64,000 bases of DNA, from assembly GCF_000719285.1 (NCBI RefSeq), contig NZ_JOFS01000004.1, positions 165,577 to 229,576 of the forward strand, written 5' to 3'. Below the pieces are notes generated by a model, which saw nothing but the letters and a program-made list of their open reading frames with translations, searched no databases and had not been told where the DNA came from. The position numbers and the translations under genes were made by a program. Positions 17,608-26,232 of this stretch are shown one piece after another (positions within the stretch are counted from its first letter, which is position 1; every line of letters starts with the position of its first letter). This DNA is from Streptomyces bicolor. GTDB taxonomy: Bacteria > Actinomycetota > Actinomycetes > Streptomycetales > Streptomycetaceae.

Positions 17608-19062
17608 CTTCTTCAGCACCGCCTCCATCACGGCCCGCGCGATCGGCGCCGCGTCCCCGCCGCCGCTGATCTCGCCCCGGTCCGCGTCCGCGTCCTCCAC
17701 CACCACGGCGACCGCGACCTTGGGCTCCAGGTCGCGGCCGCCCTGCGCCCAGGAGACGAACCAGGCGTACGGCGTCCCGGAGTTGCCGAGGCCGTGCTGG
17801 GCCGTGCCGGTCTTGCCGCCGACCGTCGCGCCGGGGATCCAGGCGCCCGAGCCGGTGCCTTCCCGTACGACGTCGACCATCAGCTCCTTCAGGAGTACGG
17901 CGGTCGAGGGGTGCATCGCCTGCCGTGCGGGGCGCGATCCGGCGGTCGACACCGTCGCGCCGCTCGCCCGGGTCGTGCGCTCCACCAGATACGGCGGGCG
18001 CACCTTGCCTCCGTTCGCCACCGCCGCCGCGACCATCGCCATCTGCAGCGGGGTGGCCCGCGTGTTGTACTGACCGATCGACGACAGGGCGAGCTGCGCC
18101 CGGTCCACCTTGGTGTCGAAGGTGCTCTCCGAGACCGAGAACGGGATCCGCACGTCCGCGTCGTTGAAGCCGAAGGCCTCCGCCGTCGCCGCCATCCGTT
18201 CCACCCCCACCTTGGTTCCCAGCTTGGCGAACACCGTGTTGCACGACCACTCGAACGCCTTGCGCAGCGAAACGTCCCGGCAGCCGCCGCCCGCGTTCGT
18301 CAGCGAGGTCCTGGTACCCGGCAGACGGTACGGATCCGGGGAGTCGGTCGGCTTGTCGAGGTCCTCGACCACGCCCGCGTCCAGGGCCGCCGCCGCGGTC
18401 ACCACCTTGAAGGTCGAACCCGGCGGATACGTCTTGCGCACCGCCCGGTTGAGCATCGGCCGGTCCGGATCGCGGTTCAGCGACTTCCAGGACCGGGGCA
18501 CCGCCGAGCCGTTCCCGGACAGCACGGACGGGTCGTACGACGGCGCGGACACCAGGGCCAGGATCCGCCCGGTGGCCGGCTCCACGGCCGCGACCGCGCC
18601 CTTGCGGCCGTCCAGCCCTTCGTACGCCGCCTCCTGCGCGCCCGGGTGCAGGGTGGTGAGGACGTCGCCGCCGGGGTTGCGGTCGCGGGCGGTCCCCTTC
18701 CACAGCGGGAACGGCGACAGCAGCGGGTCCGTGCCCGACAGGACGCCGTCCTCGGCGTGCTCCAGGAGGGTCGTGCCGTACACCTGCGAGGCGTAGCCGG
18801 TGACGGGGGCGTACATCGGGCCGTTCGTGTACGTCCGCTCGTAGCGGAGGGGCTCGCCGGTGTCGTGGGACCCGGTGATCGGCTCGCCGCCGACCAGGAT
18901 GTCGCCGCGCGGCTGGCCGTAGCGGGAGATGGAGGTGCGGCGGTTGGCGATGTTGTCGTCGTAGGACGGCGCCTCGACGACCTGGATGCGGGCGGCGTTC
19001 ACGAGCAGCGCGGCCAGCAGCAGGGCGCAGAAGAAGGCGGCGTGCCGGATGTGCCGGGTCAT
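17584..19062 (-). CDS. Class B penicillin-binding protein (transpeptidase)
   Basis: 492 residues with one N-terminal membrane anchor (about 7-24). The transpeptidase motifs are complete: SxxK in PGSTFKVV (catalytic Ser), SxN within EWSCNTVF, and KTGT in GGKTGTAQHG. The protein crosslinks peptidoglycan in the periplasmic space. Its ATG overlaps the stop of the FtsW/RodA gene (ATGA at 19059-19062), so the pair should make a glycosyltransferase-transpeptidase complex, as known for SEDS-PBP pairs. The shorter length and lack of PASTA domains fit the PbpA-like subgroup. Confidence 0.95.
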   Translation of the reverse strand: MTRHIRHAAFFCALLLAALLVNAARIQVVEAPSYDDNIANRRTSISRYGQPRGDILVGGEPITGSHDTGEPLRYERTYTNGPMYAPVTGYASQVYGTTLLEHAEDGVLSGTDPLLSPFPLWKGTARDRNPGGDVLTTLHPGAQEAAYEGLDGRKGAVAAVEPATGRILALVSAPSYDPSVLSGNGSAVPRSWKSLNRDPDRPMLNRAVRKTYPPGSTFKVVTAAAALDAGVVEDLDKPTDSPDPYRLPGTRTSLTNAGGGCRDVSLRKAFEWSCNTVFAKLGTKVGVERMAATAEAFGFNDADVRIPFSVSESTFDTKVDRAQLALSSIGQYNTRATPLQMAMVAAAVANGGKVRPPYLVERTTRASGATVSTAGSRPARQAMHPSTAVLLKELMVDVVREGTGSGAWIPGATVGGKTGTAQHGLGNSGTPYAWFVSWAQGGRDLEPKVAVAVVVEDADADRGEISGGGDAAPIARAVMEAVLKKSPSDGGR

Positions 19063-20477
19063 CGGCTCGCCTCCGCACGGTCGTCGTGTCCCTCCGCTAC
19101 GGCCGCCTCCTCGTCCTTGGGCACGCCGAACCGGCTGCGCGCCTTGTCGCTCACCCGGATCAGCAGCGCCACGATCGCCCAGTTGGTCACCACCGACGAG
19201 CCGCCCTGCGCCAGGAACGGCATCGCCATGCCGGTCAGCGGGATCAGACCCGTCACACCGCCCGCGATCACGAACACCTGGAGCGCCACGATCGAGGCCA
19301 GCCCCACCGCGAGCAGCCGGCCGAAGGGGTCGCGCAGGGCGAGGCCCGCGCGATAGCCGCGCTCCACCAGCAGGCCGTAGAGGAGGAAGATGGCGGACAG
19401 GCCCGCCAGGCCCAGTTCCTCCCCGGCCGTCGCCAGGATGAAGTCCGACTTGGCCGCGAAGCCGATCAGGATCGAGTGGCCGAGGCCCAGTCCCGTGCCG
19501 GACATGCCGCCCGCCGCGAAGGCGAACAGCGACTGGGACAGCTGGTTGGGGCCCTCGCCCGCCTCGATCGACGCGAACGGGTGCTGCCAGTCCTCGACCC
19601 TGCTGTGCACATGCGGCTCCAACTGCCCGACCGCCACCGCACCGACCGCCGCCAGCAGCAGGCCGAGCGCGATCCAGCCGGTCCGTCCGGTCGCGACGTA
19701 CAGCAGGACCACGAACAGCCCGAAGAACAACAGCGAGGTGCCCAGATCCCGTTCGAGGATCAGCACCCCGACGCTCAGCAGCCAGATCGCGACGATCGGA
19801 CCGAGAACGCGCCCGGTCGGCAGCTGCAGCCGCTCGACCCCCAGGACCCGACGGCCCGTGTACGCCAGCGCATTGCGGTTGGCGGCCAGATACGCCGCGA
19901 AGAACACCGCGAGCAGCACCTTCGCGAACTCGCCGGGCTGGATGGAGAATCCGGCGATCCGGATCCAGATGCGGGCGCCGTTCACGGACGGGAAGAAGAT
20001 AGGCAGGGTGAGCAGCACGAGGGCGGCCACGACACAGACGTAGGCGTAGCGCTGGAGTACGCGATGGTCGCGCAGCATGAGGACGACCATGATGAACAGC
20101 GCCACCCCCAGCGTGGACCACACGAGTTGGGTGGGCGCCGCCAGGTCGTCCGGTGTCTCCAGGTCGAGCCGGTAGATCAGGACCAGGCCGAGGCCGTTGA
20201 GCAGCACTCCGATCGGCAGCAGCAGCGGGTCGGCGCAGGGGGCGCGCAGCCGCACCGCCAGATGCGCGACCAGCGCGAGCACACCGAGCCCGGCGCCGTA
20301 ACCGGCGGCGCCGGGCGGGACGGTGCCGTGTCTGGCGAGGCCGACCGCGCAGTAGCCGTACACGGAGAGCAGGACGGCCACGACGATGAGGGCCAGTTCG
20401 ATGCCACGGCGCCGGGGGAGAGGTGCGGCGGGAGCGGGCGCGTCCGCTGCCACCAGGGTGGTTCCGGCCTTGGTCAT
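19059..20477 (-). CDS. FtsW/RodA/SpoVE (SEDS) family peptidoglycan glycosyltransferase
   Basis: 472 residues with about ten to twelve membrane helices. SEDS signatures include GARIWIRIAGFSIQPGEFAK, LILERDLGTSLLFFG, the extracellular loop SLFAFAAGGMSGTGLGLG and GMAMPFLAQGGSSVVTNW. Family members polymerise lipid II with a partner PBP, here encoded immediately downstream and translationally coupled. The N-terminal Ala/Pro-rich tail and C-terminal Glu-rich tail are cytosolic. Which growth or sporulation step it serves cannot be told from sequence. Confidence 0.95.
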   Translation of the reverse strand: MTKAGTTLVAADAPAPAAPLPRRRGIELALIVVAVLLSVYGYCAVGLARHGTVPPGAAGYGAGLGVLALVAHLAVRLRAPCADPLLLPIGVLLNGLGLVLIYRLDLETPDDLAAPTQLVWSTLGVALFIMVVLMLRDHRVLQRYAYVCVVAALVLLTLPIFFPSVNGARIWIRIAGFSIQPGEFAKVLLAVFFAAYLAANRNALAYTGRRVLGVERLQLPTGRVLGPIVAIWLLSVGVLILERDLGTSLLFFGLFVVLLYVATGRTGWIALGLLLAAVGAVAVGQLEPHVHSRVEDWQHPFASIEAGEGPNQLSQSLFAFAAGGMSGTGLGLGHSILIGFAAKSDFILATAGEELGLAGLSAIFLLYGLLVERGYRAGLALRDPFGRLLAVGLASIVALQVFVIAGGVTGLIPLTGMAMPFLAQGGSSVVTNWAIVALLIRVSDKARSRFGVPKDEEAAVAEGHDDRAEASR

Positions 20478-20557
20478 GTCCGGAACTTACCCAATTAGTC
20501 CCTCTTGTGTGTCTTGTGGCTCAGCACCAGCGCGGCGCGGGGAACTGCTCGGTTCTG

Positions 20558-21793
20558 CTAGCGCAGCGTCAGCGTCGCGACGGCCCCACCATCCGCCGCA
20601 TTGGCGAAGGCCAGCCGCGCACCAAGTACCTCCGCCTGCCCCAGCGCGATGGTCAGCCCCAGCCCATGCCCCTTGGACCCGCCCTCCGTACGAAACCGCT
20701 GCGGCCCGTGCGCGACGAGGTACTCCGGATAGCCCACCCCGTGATCCCGCACGGTGACCACCGGCCCGTCCACCGTCACAAGCACGGGCCCCCGCCCGTG
20801 CTTGTGCGCATTGGCCACCAGGTTCCCCAGCACCCGCTCCAGCCGCCGCCGATCGGTCTCCACCACCAGGTCCCGCACGACGACGACCTCGGTCTCGGTC
20901 CCGGACGCCCGAACCACCCGCTCGGCCAGCGCGGCGACCGGCTCGGTGTCCAGCTCCACCCGCTCACGCCCGGTGTCCAGCCGCGAGATCTCCAGCAGGT
21001 CCTCGGTCAGGGTCCGCAACGCGGCCACCCGGTCCCGCACCAGCTCCGTCGGCCGCCCCGGCGGCAGCAGTTCGGCCGCCGCGTGCAGCCCGGTGAGCGG
21101 CGTCCGCAGCTCATGCGCCACGTCCGCCGTGAACCGCTGCTCGGACAGCAGCTTGCTCTGCAGCGACGACGCCATGGAGTCCAGCGCGGCGGCGACCGCG
21201 GCCACCTCGTCCTGCGGCCGATGCGGCTCCTTCGTACGGGGATCGTCGACCCGCGCGTCCAGGTCACCCCCGCTGATCCGCCGGGCCACCTGGGCCGTGG
21301 CGTGCAGCCGTCGTGTCACCCGTGTCACCGCGAACGCGCCCACCAGCAGCGTCGCCCCGATCGCCAGCCCGGACGACCACAGGATCGCCCGGTCCAGGCC
21401 GTCGATGGTGCGGGCCTGCTGCGAGTAGTCGATCCCGACGGCGAGTGCCCGCTCGCCGTCGACCGGGCCCGCCGCCCACATCATGGGGCGCCCCCCGTGA
21501 TCGGCGACCATCGTGCCCCGGTCCCCGGCCAGCGCCAGGTCCCGCAGCGCCTGGGGCAGCCCCGGCGGATCGAGCCGGGCGTCCGGCCCGAGGGTGTCCC
21601 CGGCCTCGAACTTCGCGGTCGCTTCCGCCAGCCGGGACAGCGCGCGGTCGCGGGCCTGGCCGACGGTCTGGTTCGTCACCGAGACGTGCACGAGGACGCC
21701 GAGCAGCGCGGCGAGCGCACAGCACATCACCGTGATGAAGACGGCGGCCTTCACGGCGAGCGTGCCGGCCCACTGGGGGAGCGCGAGCCTCAT
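20558..21793 (-). CDS. Sensor histidine kinase (complete H-box, HAMP)
   Basis: 411 residues. Membrane segments lie at about 10-32 and 140-160, with a short extracytoplasmic domain between. A HAMP linker follows, then the H-box FTADVAHELRTPL with the phospho-accepting His, N-box NLVANAHKHG, G1 DHGVGYP and G2 GHGLGLTIA. It is a canonical EnvZ-type kinase. The ATG overlaps the stop of the upstream lipoprotein gene (21790-21793). No response-regulator gene is adjacent, which is unusual for this type. Confidence 0.93.
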   Translation of the reverse strand: MRLALPQWAGTLAVKAAVFITVMCCALAALLGVLVHVSVTNQTVGQARDRALSRLAEATAKFEAGDTLGPDARLDPPGLPQALRDLALAGDRGTMVADHGGRPMMWAAGPVDGERALAVGIDYSQQARTIDGLDRAILWSSGLAIGATLLVGAFAVTRVTRRLHATAQVARRISGGDLDARVDDPRTKEPHRPQDEVAAVAAALDSMASSLQSKLLSEQRFTADVAHELRTPLTGLHAAAELLPPGRPTELVRDRVAALRTLTEDLLEISRLDTGRERVELDTEPVAALAERVVRASGTETEVVVVRDLVVETDRRRLERVLGNLVANAHKHGRGPVLVTVDGPVVTVRDHGVGYPEYLVAHGPQRFRTEGGSKGHGLGLTIALGQAEVLGARLAFANAADGGAVATLTLR

Positions 21794-22542
21794 GGGGTGC
21801 TCGCAGAGGGAGAGGCCCCGGACGGAGACGACGAGCGTGACGGCGACGGGCGCGGCGTCTTCTTGTGCGAACCGGTGCGCAGCATCTCGTCGTGGGTGAG
21901 CAGCATCGCCTTCTGGTCGGCGTCCCACGTCCACTGCAGCCGGTACTCGTACCCGGCGACCTCCGACGGCGAGCGGATGATCACCGACCGTCCGGCCAGC
22001 TCTACGGCGCTGATGGCGTCGTCCCACTCCATCAGCTGGACGAGCCTGCGCTTGTCGACGGTGTAGACGCGGACCGCGGTCGTGTTGCCGGGCATCAGCC
22101 GGAAGCCCAGAGTCAGCTCGGGGCGCCCGTCGCCGGTCAGGTCCCGGTAGTAGGGCTGGAGCACCGGGCATCTGCCGCGTCCGGCGCCCTTGCCGCACTC
22201 GGCCATCAGGCGGCCGGTCCGGCCGTACGTCGCGTCGTCACCTTGGTAGGTCTGAGGGCTCTCCGCCATCTCCTTGCGGACGACGTCCAGCGGGTCCACG
22301 TCGAGGATGTCGCCCCCGGGGACGGTGACGCCCTTCACGACCTCCCTGTTCACCTCGCCGATGACATAGGCGGGGCTGGACGCCGGCGTCAGCTGCGGCC
22401 ACAGCTTGTCCGGGCTCACCGCGGTCTCGGTCGGGCCCGCGCCCTGGAGTCCCCCGGCGTCACCGCAGGCCGTGGCTGCCGACAGCAGCAGTGCGACAAG
22501 GGCACCGCGCGCTACGACGCGCGTGGGGCGGCTGCGGGGCAC
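21790..22542 (-). CDS. Secreted lipoprotein coupled to a histidine kinase
   Basis: 250 residues from the GTG at 22542, chosen because GGGAGAACC precedes it; a longer frame to 22623 has no ribosome site. The N-terminus is a lipoprotein signal: basic residues, hydrophobic ALVALLLSAA, then a lipobox-like TAC. The Cys would be lipidated. The central DLTGDGRPELTLGF resembles an FG-GAP/VCBS calcium-binding loop. The C-terminus is Ser/Pro-rich. The arrangement recalls the CseA lipoprotein with the CseC kinase of the SigE cell-envelope system, where the lipoprotein modulates the kinase, but no sigma factor or response regulator is present, so the analogy is only partial. Confidence 0.8.
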   Translation of the reverse strand: MPRSRPTRVVARGALVALLLSAATACGDAGGLQGAGPTETAVSPDKLWPQLTPASSPAYVIGEVNREVVKGVTVPGGDILDVDPLDVVRKEMAESPQTYQGDDATYGRTGRLMAECGKGAGRGRCPVLQPYYRDLTGDGRPELTLGFRLMPGNTTAVRVYTVDKRRLVQLMEWDDAISAVELAGRSVIIRSPSEVAGYEYRLQWTWDADQKAMLLTHDEMLRTGSHKKTPRPSPSRSSSPSGASPSASTP

Positions 22543-22647
22543 GGTTCTCCCGGGGCTGGAACTGAGGCTGGAAATGGCTGTCGGCCCGTACACCCTATTC
22601 GTACGGAAGTCCTTTTTGCGCACCCGGTGGGCGGACGGGCGAAACGG

Positions 22648-23154
22648 CTACTCGGCGAGTTCCTCCAGGAGCCGGGCGGTCGGCAGGCCGGCCCGGAGGT
22701 ACTCGACGAACAGGTCGTTGTGCAGCGCCCACGGAGAGCGGCGGGAGCGTATCAGCCGGATCGCCCGGTCGACGGAGTGGTTCCGGCGGATCAGGGCGTG
22801 GGCCACGACCAGACCCGAGCGGTTGTACCCGTGGTAACAGCGAACGAGGACCCTGCGGCCCTCGTCCAGCGCCTCGCACGCCGCCTCCGCCAGCCGTATC
22901 ACCCCCGCGAGCTGGGTGCCGTCCAGCGGACCGTCGGGAATCGGCCACACATGATGCTCGACGCCGGGATCGGGTCCGTGCCCGGGCAGCCGTAGCAGCG
23001 TCTGCACGAGGTCGAACTCGTCCTGTACGACCGCGAACTCCAGTTGTCCCGAATGCCCCCGGAACTCATGCCCGCCCATCCACAGGCCGGGCACGATCTC
23101 GCTCCACGGGCTGTCCGGAGCCGGCACGTCGGGTTGCTTCCTGCGGGTACGCAA
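22648..23154 (-). CDS. Protein tyrosine / dual-specificity phosphatase-like protein
   Basis: 168 residues from the TTG at 23154, which follows GGGGAGG; a longer frame to 23286 would overlap the divergent gene and has no such site. The signature loop is RCYHGYNRSG, i.e. CX5R with the catalytic Cys and Arg. An upstream PDGPLDG segment should supply the general acid Asp. This places it in the dual-specificity phosphatase superfamily acting on phosphotyrosine, phosphoserine or other phosphate esters. It is cytosolic, without other domains. Confidence 0.85.
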   Translation of the reverse strand: MRTRRKQPDVPAPDSPWSEIVPGLWMGGHEFRGHSGQLEFAVVQDEFDLVQTLLRLPGHGPDPGVEHHVWPIPDGPLDGTQLAGVIRLAEAACEALDEGRRVLVRCYHGYNRSGLVVAHALIRRNHSVDRAIRLIRSRRSPWALHNDLFVEYLRAGLPTARLLEELAE

Positions 23155-23266
23155 CGGCGCCTCCCCAACCACCCCCCGGGGGGTCTGCCCAACTCCGCTC
23201 AAAGGTAACCGGGTTCTTGCCCGCGCAGCACCCTGCCTGTTCCCATGGTCAGTGGGGTGATGGTGC

Positions 23267-24085
23267 ATGAGCGGACTGCGCGTCATACCGACCTGGCGAC
23301 ACGGCCAGGAACGGCTCTACGTCTGCCTCCGGGACGGGCGGAACATCGCCTGGTACGACCGTGAGGCGGCCCGGATCAACCTGCTCAGCGAGGACCGCAG
23401 AGAGGATGTGCTGGAGGCGCTCGGCCCCTTCGTCACCGGCCCGGTGACGGTGGGCCCGCCGCCGGTGCCCACCCCGGCGGAGCTGGCCCGGCTGACCCTC
23501 CACCCGGACGACGACCTGGCGCCGAACCGGCCCGGCGAGGCGCTCCTGGTCGCCCTCGACCGGGACCCCGGCCCCACACACCGATTGCGGCGCCCCGACC
23601 CGCGCCGCCGCGCCCTGGCCGCGGAACAGGCGATCGGCGAGGCCCTGGACCGGCTCGACGGCGCCGGCTGGCACGCGCTGCACTCCGTCCCGCTGCCCGG
23701 CGGTGACCGCATCCACCACCTGGTGATCGGGCCCGGCGGACTCTTCGCGGTGCACGCCCTGTACGCCCGTAAGCAGAAGGTGACGGTCGCCGACCCGATG
23801 GTCTCCCTCGGCCGCCGCGAACCCCACCCCCTGCTGCGCCGTGTCCGCGCCGACGCCGACCGCGCGTCCTACGCCCTGACCGCGGAGGTCCATCCCGTCC
23901 TCGCCCTGGTCGAGCCCTCCGCCGTGGCGATTCCGGGGCCGCTCCGTGAGGTCCGGGTCCTCAGGGACACCGAGGTGGAGGGGCTGGCCCGGCTGGGCGG
24001 GGTGCTGAAACCGGCGGATGTGGAGGCGCTGCATGCGATGGCTCGGGACCGGCGGGTCTGGGGTGCGGTTGGCTCCGCCGGTTGA
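23267..24085 (+). CDS. NERD (nuclease-related) domain protein
   Basis: 272 residues. After a variable N-terminal half, the C-terminal part has the NERD layout: AEQAIGEALDRL, then a beta strand HALHSVPLPGGDRIHHLVIGPGGLFAV with the acidic residue preceding the hydrophobic strand, and a KQKVTVA strand. NERD domains are related to the Holliday-junction resolvase/Mrr nuclease fold; activity is mostly untested. Divergent from the phosphatase gene and followed by hairpin terminators. Nearby NHEJ genes may be coincidental. Confidence 0.75.
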   Translation: MSGLRVIPTWRHGQERLYVCLRDGRNIAWYDREAARINLLSEDRREDVLEALGPFVTGPVTVGPPPVPTPAELARLTLHPDDDLAPNRPGEALLVALDRDPGPTHRLRRPDPRRRALAAEQAIGEALDRLDGAGWHALHSVPLPGGDRIHHLVIGPGGLFAVHALYARKQKVTVADPMVSLGRREPHPLLRRVRADADRASYALTAEVHPVLALVEPSAVAIPGPLREVRVLRDTEVEGLARLGGVLKPADVEALHAMARDRRVWGAVGSAG

Positions 24086-24114
24086 GCGGTGCGGTTGGCT
24101 GGGGTGACCGTCCC

Positions 24115-24135
24115 CTGGGGGCCTGCTGCCCCCAG
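24115..24135. terminator. Hairpin terminator after the NERD gene
   Basis: CTGGGGGC (24115-24122) pairs with GCCCCCAG (24128-24135) around a five-base loop. A second small hairpin, CCCCC-AGA-GGGGG, lies at about 24173-24185. The segment between them resembles dispersed GC-rich repeats common after Streptomyces genes. It separates the NERD gene from the convergent LigD-polymerase gene. Confidence 0.7.
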
Positions 24136-24227
24136 ACCCCCGCTTCGGCCCTTGACGGGCCTCGTCCTCAAACCCCCAGAGGGGGCACCCCCAGACGGGC
24201 TGAATTGCCTGGACGGGCGTCGAGAGA

Positions 24228-25109
24228 TCAGGGCAGTGTGCCCGCCCGGTCGCCGTCCAGCAGCGGCGCCAGCAGGTCGCCGTAATCCTGTAGGCGCGGG
24301 GCCAGGTCCGGGGCCAGGAACGTCAGGCCGCGAGGTGAGCGGCAGTCCTGTACCTCCTCCCACGTCACCGGGGCCGACACCGTCGGCTCGCGGCGGGCGC
24401 GCAGGGTGTACGGGGTGGCCGTCGTCTTGCGGGCGGCGTTCTGGCTCCAGTCGACGAAGACCTTTCCGGGGCGCAGGCTCTTCGTCATCCGGTGGATGGC
24501 GAGGCGGGGCAGGGCCTTCTCGGCCTCCACGGCGAGTTCCTTGGCGTAGTCGGTGGCCTGCTGGGAGGGGGCCGGCCGGATGGCCGCGGTGAGGTGCAGG
24601 CCCTTCGAGCCGGAGGTCTTCGCGTACGCCTCGATGCCGTCGGCCGCGAGACGCTCCCGCAGCCACAGGGCCACCTCGCAGCACTCGACCACGGTCGCGG
24701 GCGAGCCGGGGTCGAGGTCGAACACCAGCCGGTCGGCCTCGCCGGGCGCGTCGATCACCCACTGGGGCGTATGGAACTCGGTGACGAGGTTGGCGGCCCA
24801 CATCAGGCTGGCGAGGTCCTGCACGAACACCATCCGGGCCGGTCCCTCGACGCGGGGCACCTCGGCCGTGGTGACCCAGTCGGGGGTGCCCGGGGGCACG
24901 TTCTTGGTGAAGAACACCTGGCCGTCCGGGCCGTCGGGATAGCGGAGGAAGGACACCGGCCGATCCCGCAGATGCGGCAGCAGGACGTCGGCGGTGGTGG
25001 CGTAGAAGTGCAGCACCTCGCCCTTGGTGAAGCCGGTCGCCGGATACAGCACCTTCTCCAGATTGCTGAGCGCGAGCCGTCGCCCCTCCACCTCTGTGAT
25101 CGGCGTCAT
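24228..25109 (-). CDS. LigD-type NHEJ DNA polymerase/primase (stand-alone Pol domain)
   Basis: 293 residues, the usual length of a stand-alone LigD polymerase domain. It has the catalytic metal pair in VFDLDPGSP, the KTSGSKGLHL strand, and VFVDWSQN near the C-terminus. Such enzymes add ribonucleotides or fill gaps at broken DNA ends held by Ku before ligation. No ligase or phosphoesterase domain is fused. It is divergent from ku with 71 bases between starts, the expected NHEJ pair. This partner ku is split by the mobile element at 25300, while the polymerase itself is intact. Confidence 0.93.
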   Translation of the reverse strand: MTPITEVEGRRLALSNLEKVLYPATGFTKGEVLHFYATTADVLLPHLRDRPVSFLRYPDGPDGQVFFTKNVPPGTPDWVTTAEVPRVEGPARMVFVQDLASLMWAANLVTEFHTPQWVIDAPGEADRLVFDLDPGSPATVVECCEVALWLRERLAADGIEAYAKTSGSKGLHLTAAIRPAPSQQATDYAKELAVEAEKALPRLAIHRMTKSLRPGKVFVDWSQNAARKTTATPYTLRARREPTVSAPVTWEEVQDCRSPRGLTFLAPDLAPRLQDYGDLLAPLLDGDRAGTLP

Positions 25110-25180
25110 ACGATGAGAATTCCAGAAATCATGGTGGATGTCCGAGTAATCCTCGTGAACCGATCGAAAGGGTGCTGCAC
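25110..25180. promoter_or_regulatory. Divergent promoter region of LigD-polymerase and ku
   Basis: Only 71 bases separate the two start codons, so the promoters must lie here or in the coding ends. The stretch is AT-richer than its surroundings (AGAATTCCAGAAATCATG), consistent with a promoter. I cannot define -10/-35 boxes. Confidence 0.45.
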
Positions 25181-25293
25181 GTGCGATCCATATGGAACGG
25201 CGCCATCTCGTTCGGCCTGGTCAGCATCCCGATCAAGGTGGTGAACGCGACCGAGAGCCACTCCATCTCCTTCCGGCAGATCCATCTGGAGGA

Positions 25294-25299
25294 CGGCGG
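25294..25299. repeat. Left direct repeat (crossover core) of the ku-borne element
   Basis: CGGCGG occurs at 25294-25299 and again at 31685-31690, immediately before the continuing ku sequence. A short core repeat without longer target duplication is what Tn554-type recombinases leave. It is short, so the exact crossover can only be stated to within these six bases. Confidence 0.8.
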
Positions 25300-25313
25300 T
25301 TCTCTGGGGGTGT
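25298..25313 (+). repeat. Left terminal repeat of the element (16 bases)
   Basis: GGTTCTCTGGGGGTGT at the left junction is present in exact inverted orientation at 31603-31618, 67 bases inside the right end. A degenerate inverted copy lies right at the right junction (31673-31684). These are probable recombinase binding sites. Confidence 0.8.
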
Positions 25314-25315
25314 GA

Positions 25316-25495
25316 GGTGTTCGCCCGGTGTCGTTCTGGCGTTAGTGCAGCTCAGAGCTGTCGATCGAGACCCTATCCAGTGCAACAGCTGTGGCGAGAT
25401 GACTGAATCGGGTGACTCCCGGAGAAGGGCGCCTTGAATTGCGGACCGGCCTCCCTCCGACGGGGCGGCCCCTGGGTCCAGCAAGAATGGGTGCC
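25316..25495. other. Element left end, non-coding
   Basis: About 180 bases between the broken ku frame and the ComB-family gene. It probably holds recombination subsites and the promoter of that gene. I see no small open frame with a convincing ribosome site. Confidence 0.4.
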
Positions 25496-26188
25496 ATGAA
25501 CCCTCGTTTTGTCGGCATCCCAGAGGTGACCGAGGTTCCCTCTGTGGCAGTCGTCATCGACGTAATGCGTGCCTTCACTGTGGCTGCCTGGGCCTTCGCG
25601 CGCGGCGCCGAGAGGATCGTCCTGGCATCGTCGGAGAGCGAGGCCCTGGAGTTGAAAGAGGGCCATTCAGGTTGGCTGGCCTTGAAGGACGGTGCGCCGG
25701 CAGCCGGATTTGATGCAGTGAACTCACCGGGCTTGATCACTTCGGCCGCCTTGGCTGGTCGCACGGTCGTTCAGAAGACGACGGCGGGGACCGTGGGTGC
25801 CCTGGCCGTTGCGGATGCGCCGCTCGTGTTGTGCGCGAGTTTCGTGGTGGCCAGCGCGACAGCGCGGTTCTTGAGGGCCGAAGGTGCAGGTCCTGTGACG
25901 TTCGTCGTTACTGGCGAGGACGGACGAGCCGACGAGGATCTGGCCTGCGCTGAATACATCGGACAGCGTGTCGCATTGGGTGATGTCGAGGCAGCCCCGT
26001 ATCTCCACCGCGCGCGGGCTTCTCGTGCTGCAGCCGATCTCGCCGATGGCCTGCGGCGCGGATACCAAGGAGTCCATCCGGACGATGTCGAGCTTTGCCT
26101 GGAGCCCGACAGGTTCTCGTTTGCGATGGTGGCGCGTCGGGAGGAGGCGATAACGGTGCTGCGTCCTGTCGAGGTGTCCGGTGACTGA
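25496..26188 (+). CDS. ComB-like 2-phosphosulfolactate phosphatase family protein (element cargo)
   Basis: 230 residues from the ATG at 25496; an ATG nine bases upstream is equally possible and neither has a strong ribosome site. Family pattern: [22 protein letters not shown] near the N-terminus, NSPG, and [11 protein letters not shown], which corresponds to the ComB (N/R)TTxGT motif. ComB hydrolyses 2-phosphosulfolactate in archaeal coenzyme M synthesis, but actinobacterial relatives have no known substrate. Within the element it stands alone on the plus strand and converges on the element's ku. Its role as cargo is unknown. Confidence 0.75.
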   Translation: MNPRFVGIPEVTEVPSVAVVIDVMRAFTVAAWAFARGAERIVLASSESEALELKEGHSGWLALKDGAPAAGFDAVNSPGLITSAALAGRTVVQKTTAGTVGALAVADAPLVLCASFVVASATARFLRAEGAGPVTFVVTGEDGRADEDLACAEYIGQRVALGDVEAAPYLHRARASRAAADLADGLRRGYQGVHPDDVELCLEPDRFSFAMVARREEAITVLRPVEVSGD

Positions 26189-26232
26189 GACGATGCAGTT
26201 CGTGGGCAGAGTCAAACGGATGAGGCGGTGGC

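Larger units (their letters stand above)
25181..25315 (+). pseudogene. ku: Host ku, 5' fragment, interrupted by mobile element
   Basis: A GTG start begins RSIWNGAISFGLVSIPIK, the typical N-terminus of bacterial Ku, the NHEJ end-binding protein. The Ku reading continues to HLEDGG (25299) and then runs into element sequence, stopping at 25315 after 44 codons. Canonical Ku continues GRIRYRK, which is found 6.39 kb away at 31691. Joining base 25299 to base 31691 restores a 351-codon Ku in frame. As it stands the fragment is too short to form the Ku ring and is presumably non-functional. Confidence 0.93.

Noticed and set aside
20521..20557. A fourth copy of the interspersed repeat before the FtsW/RodA gene
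   Set aside because: Only a GGCGCGGGGAACTGC-like stretch matches, too short to claim.
22543..22623. Longer N-terminus for the lipoprotein
   Set aside because: It would place 27 polar residues before the signal and has no ribosome site; the GTG at 22542 has one and gives a normal lipoprotein signal.
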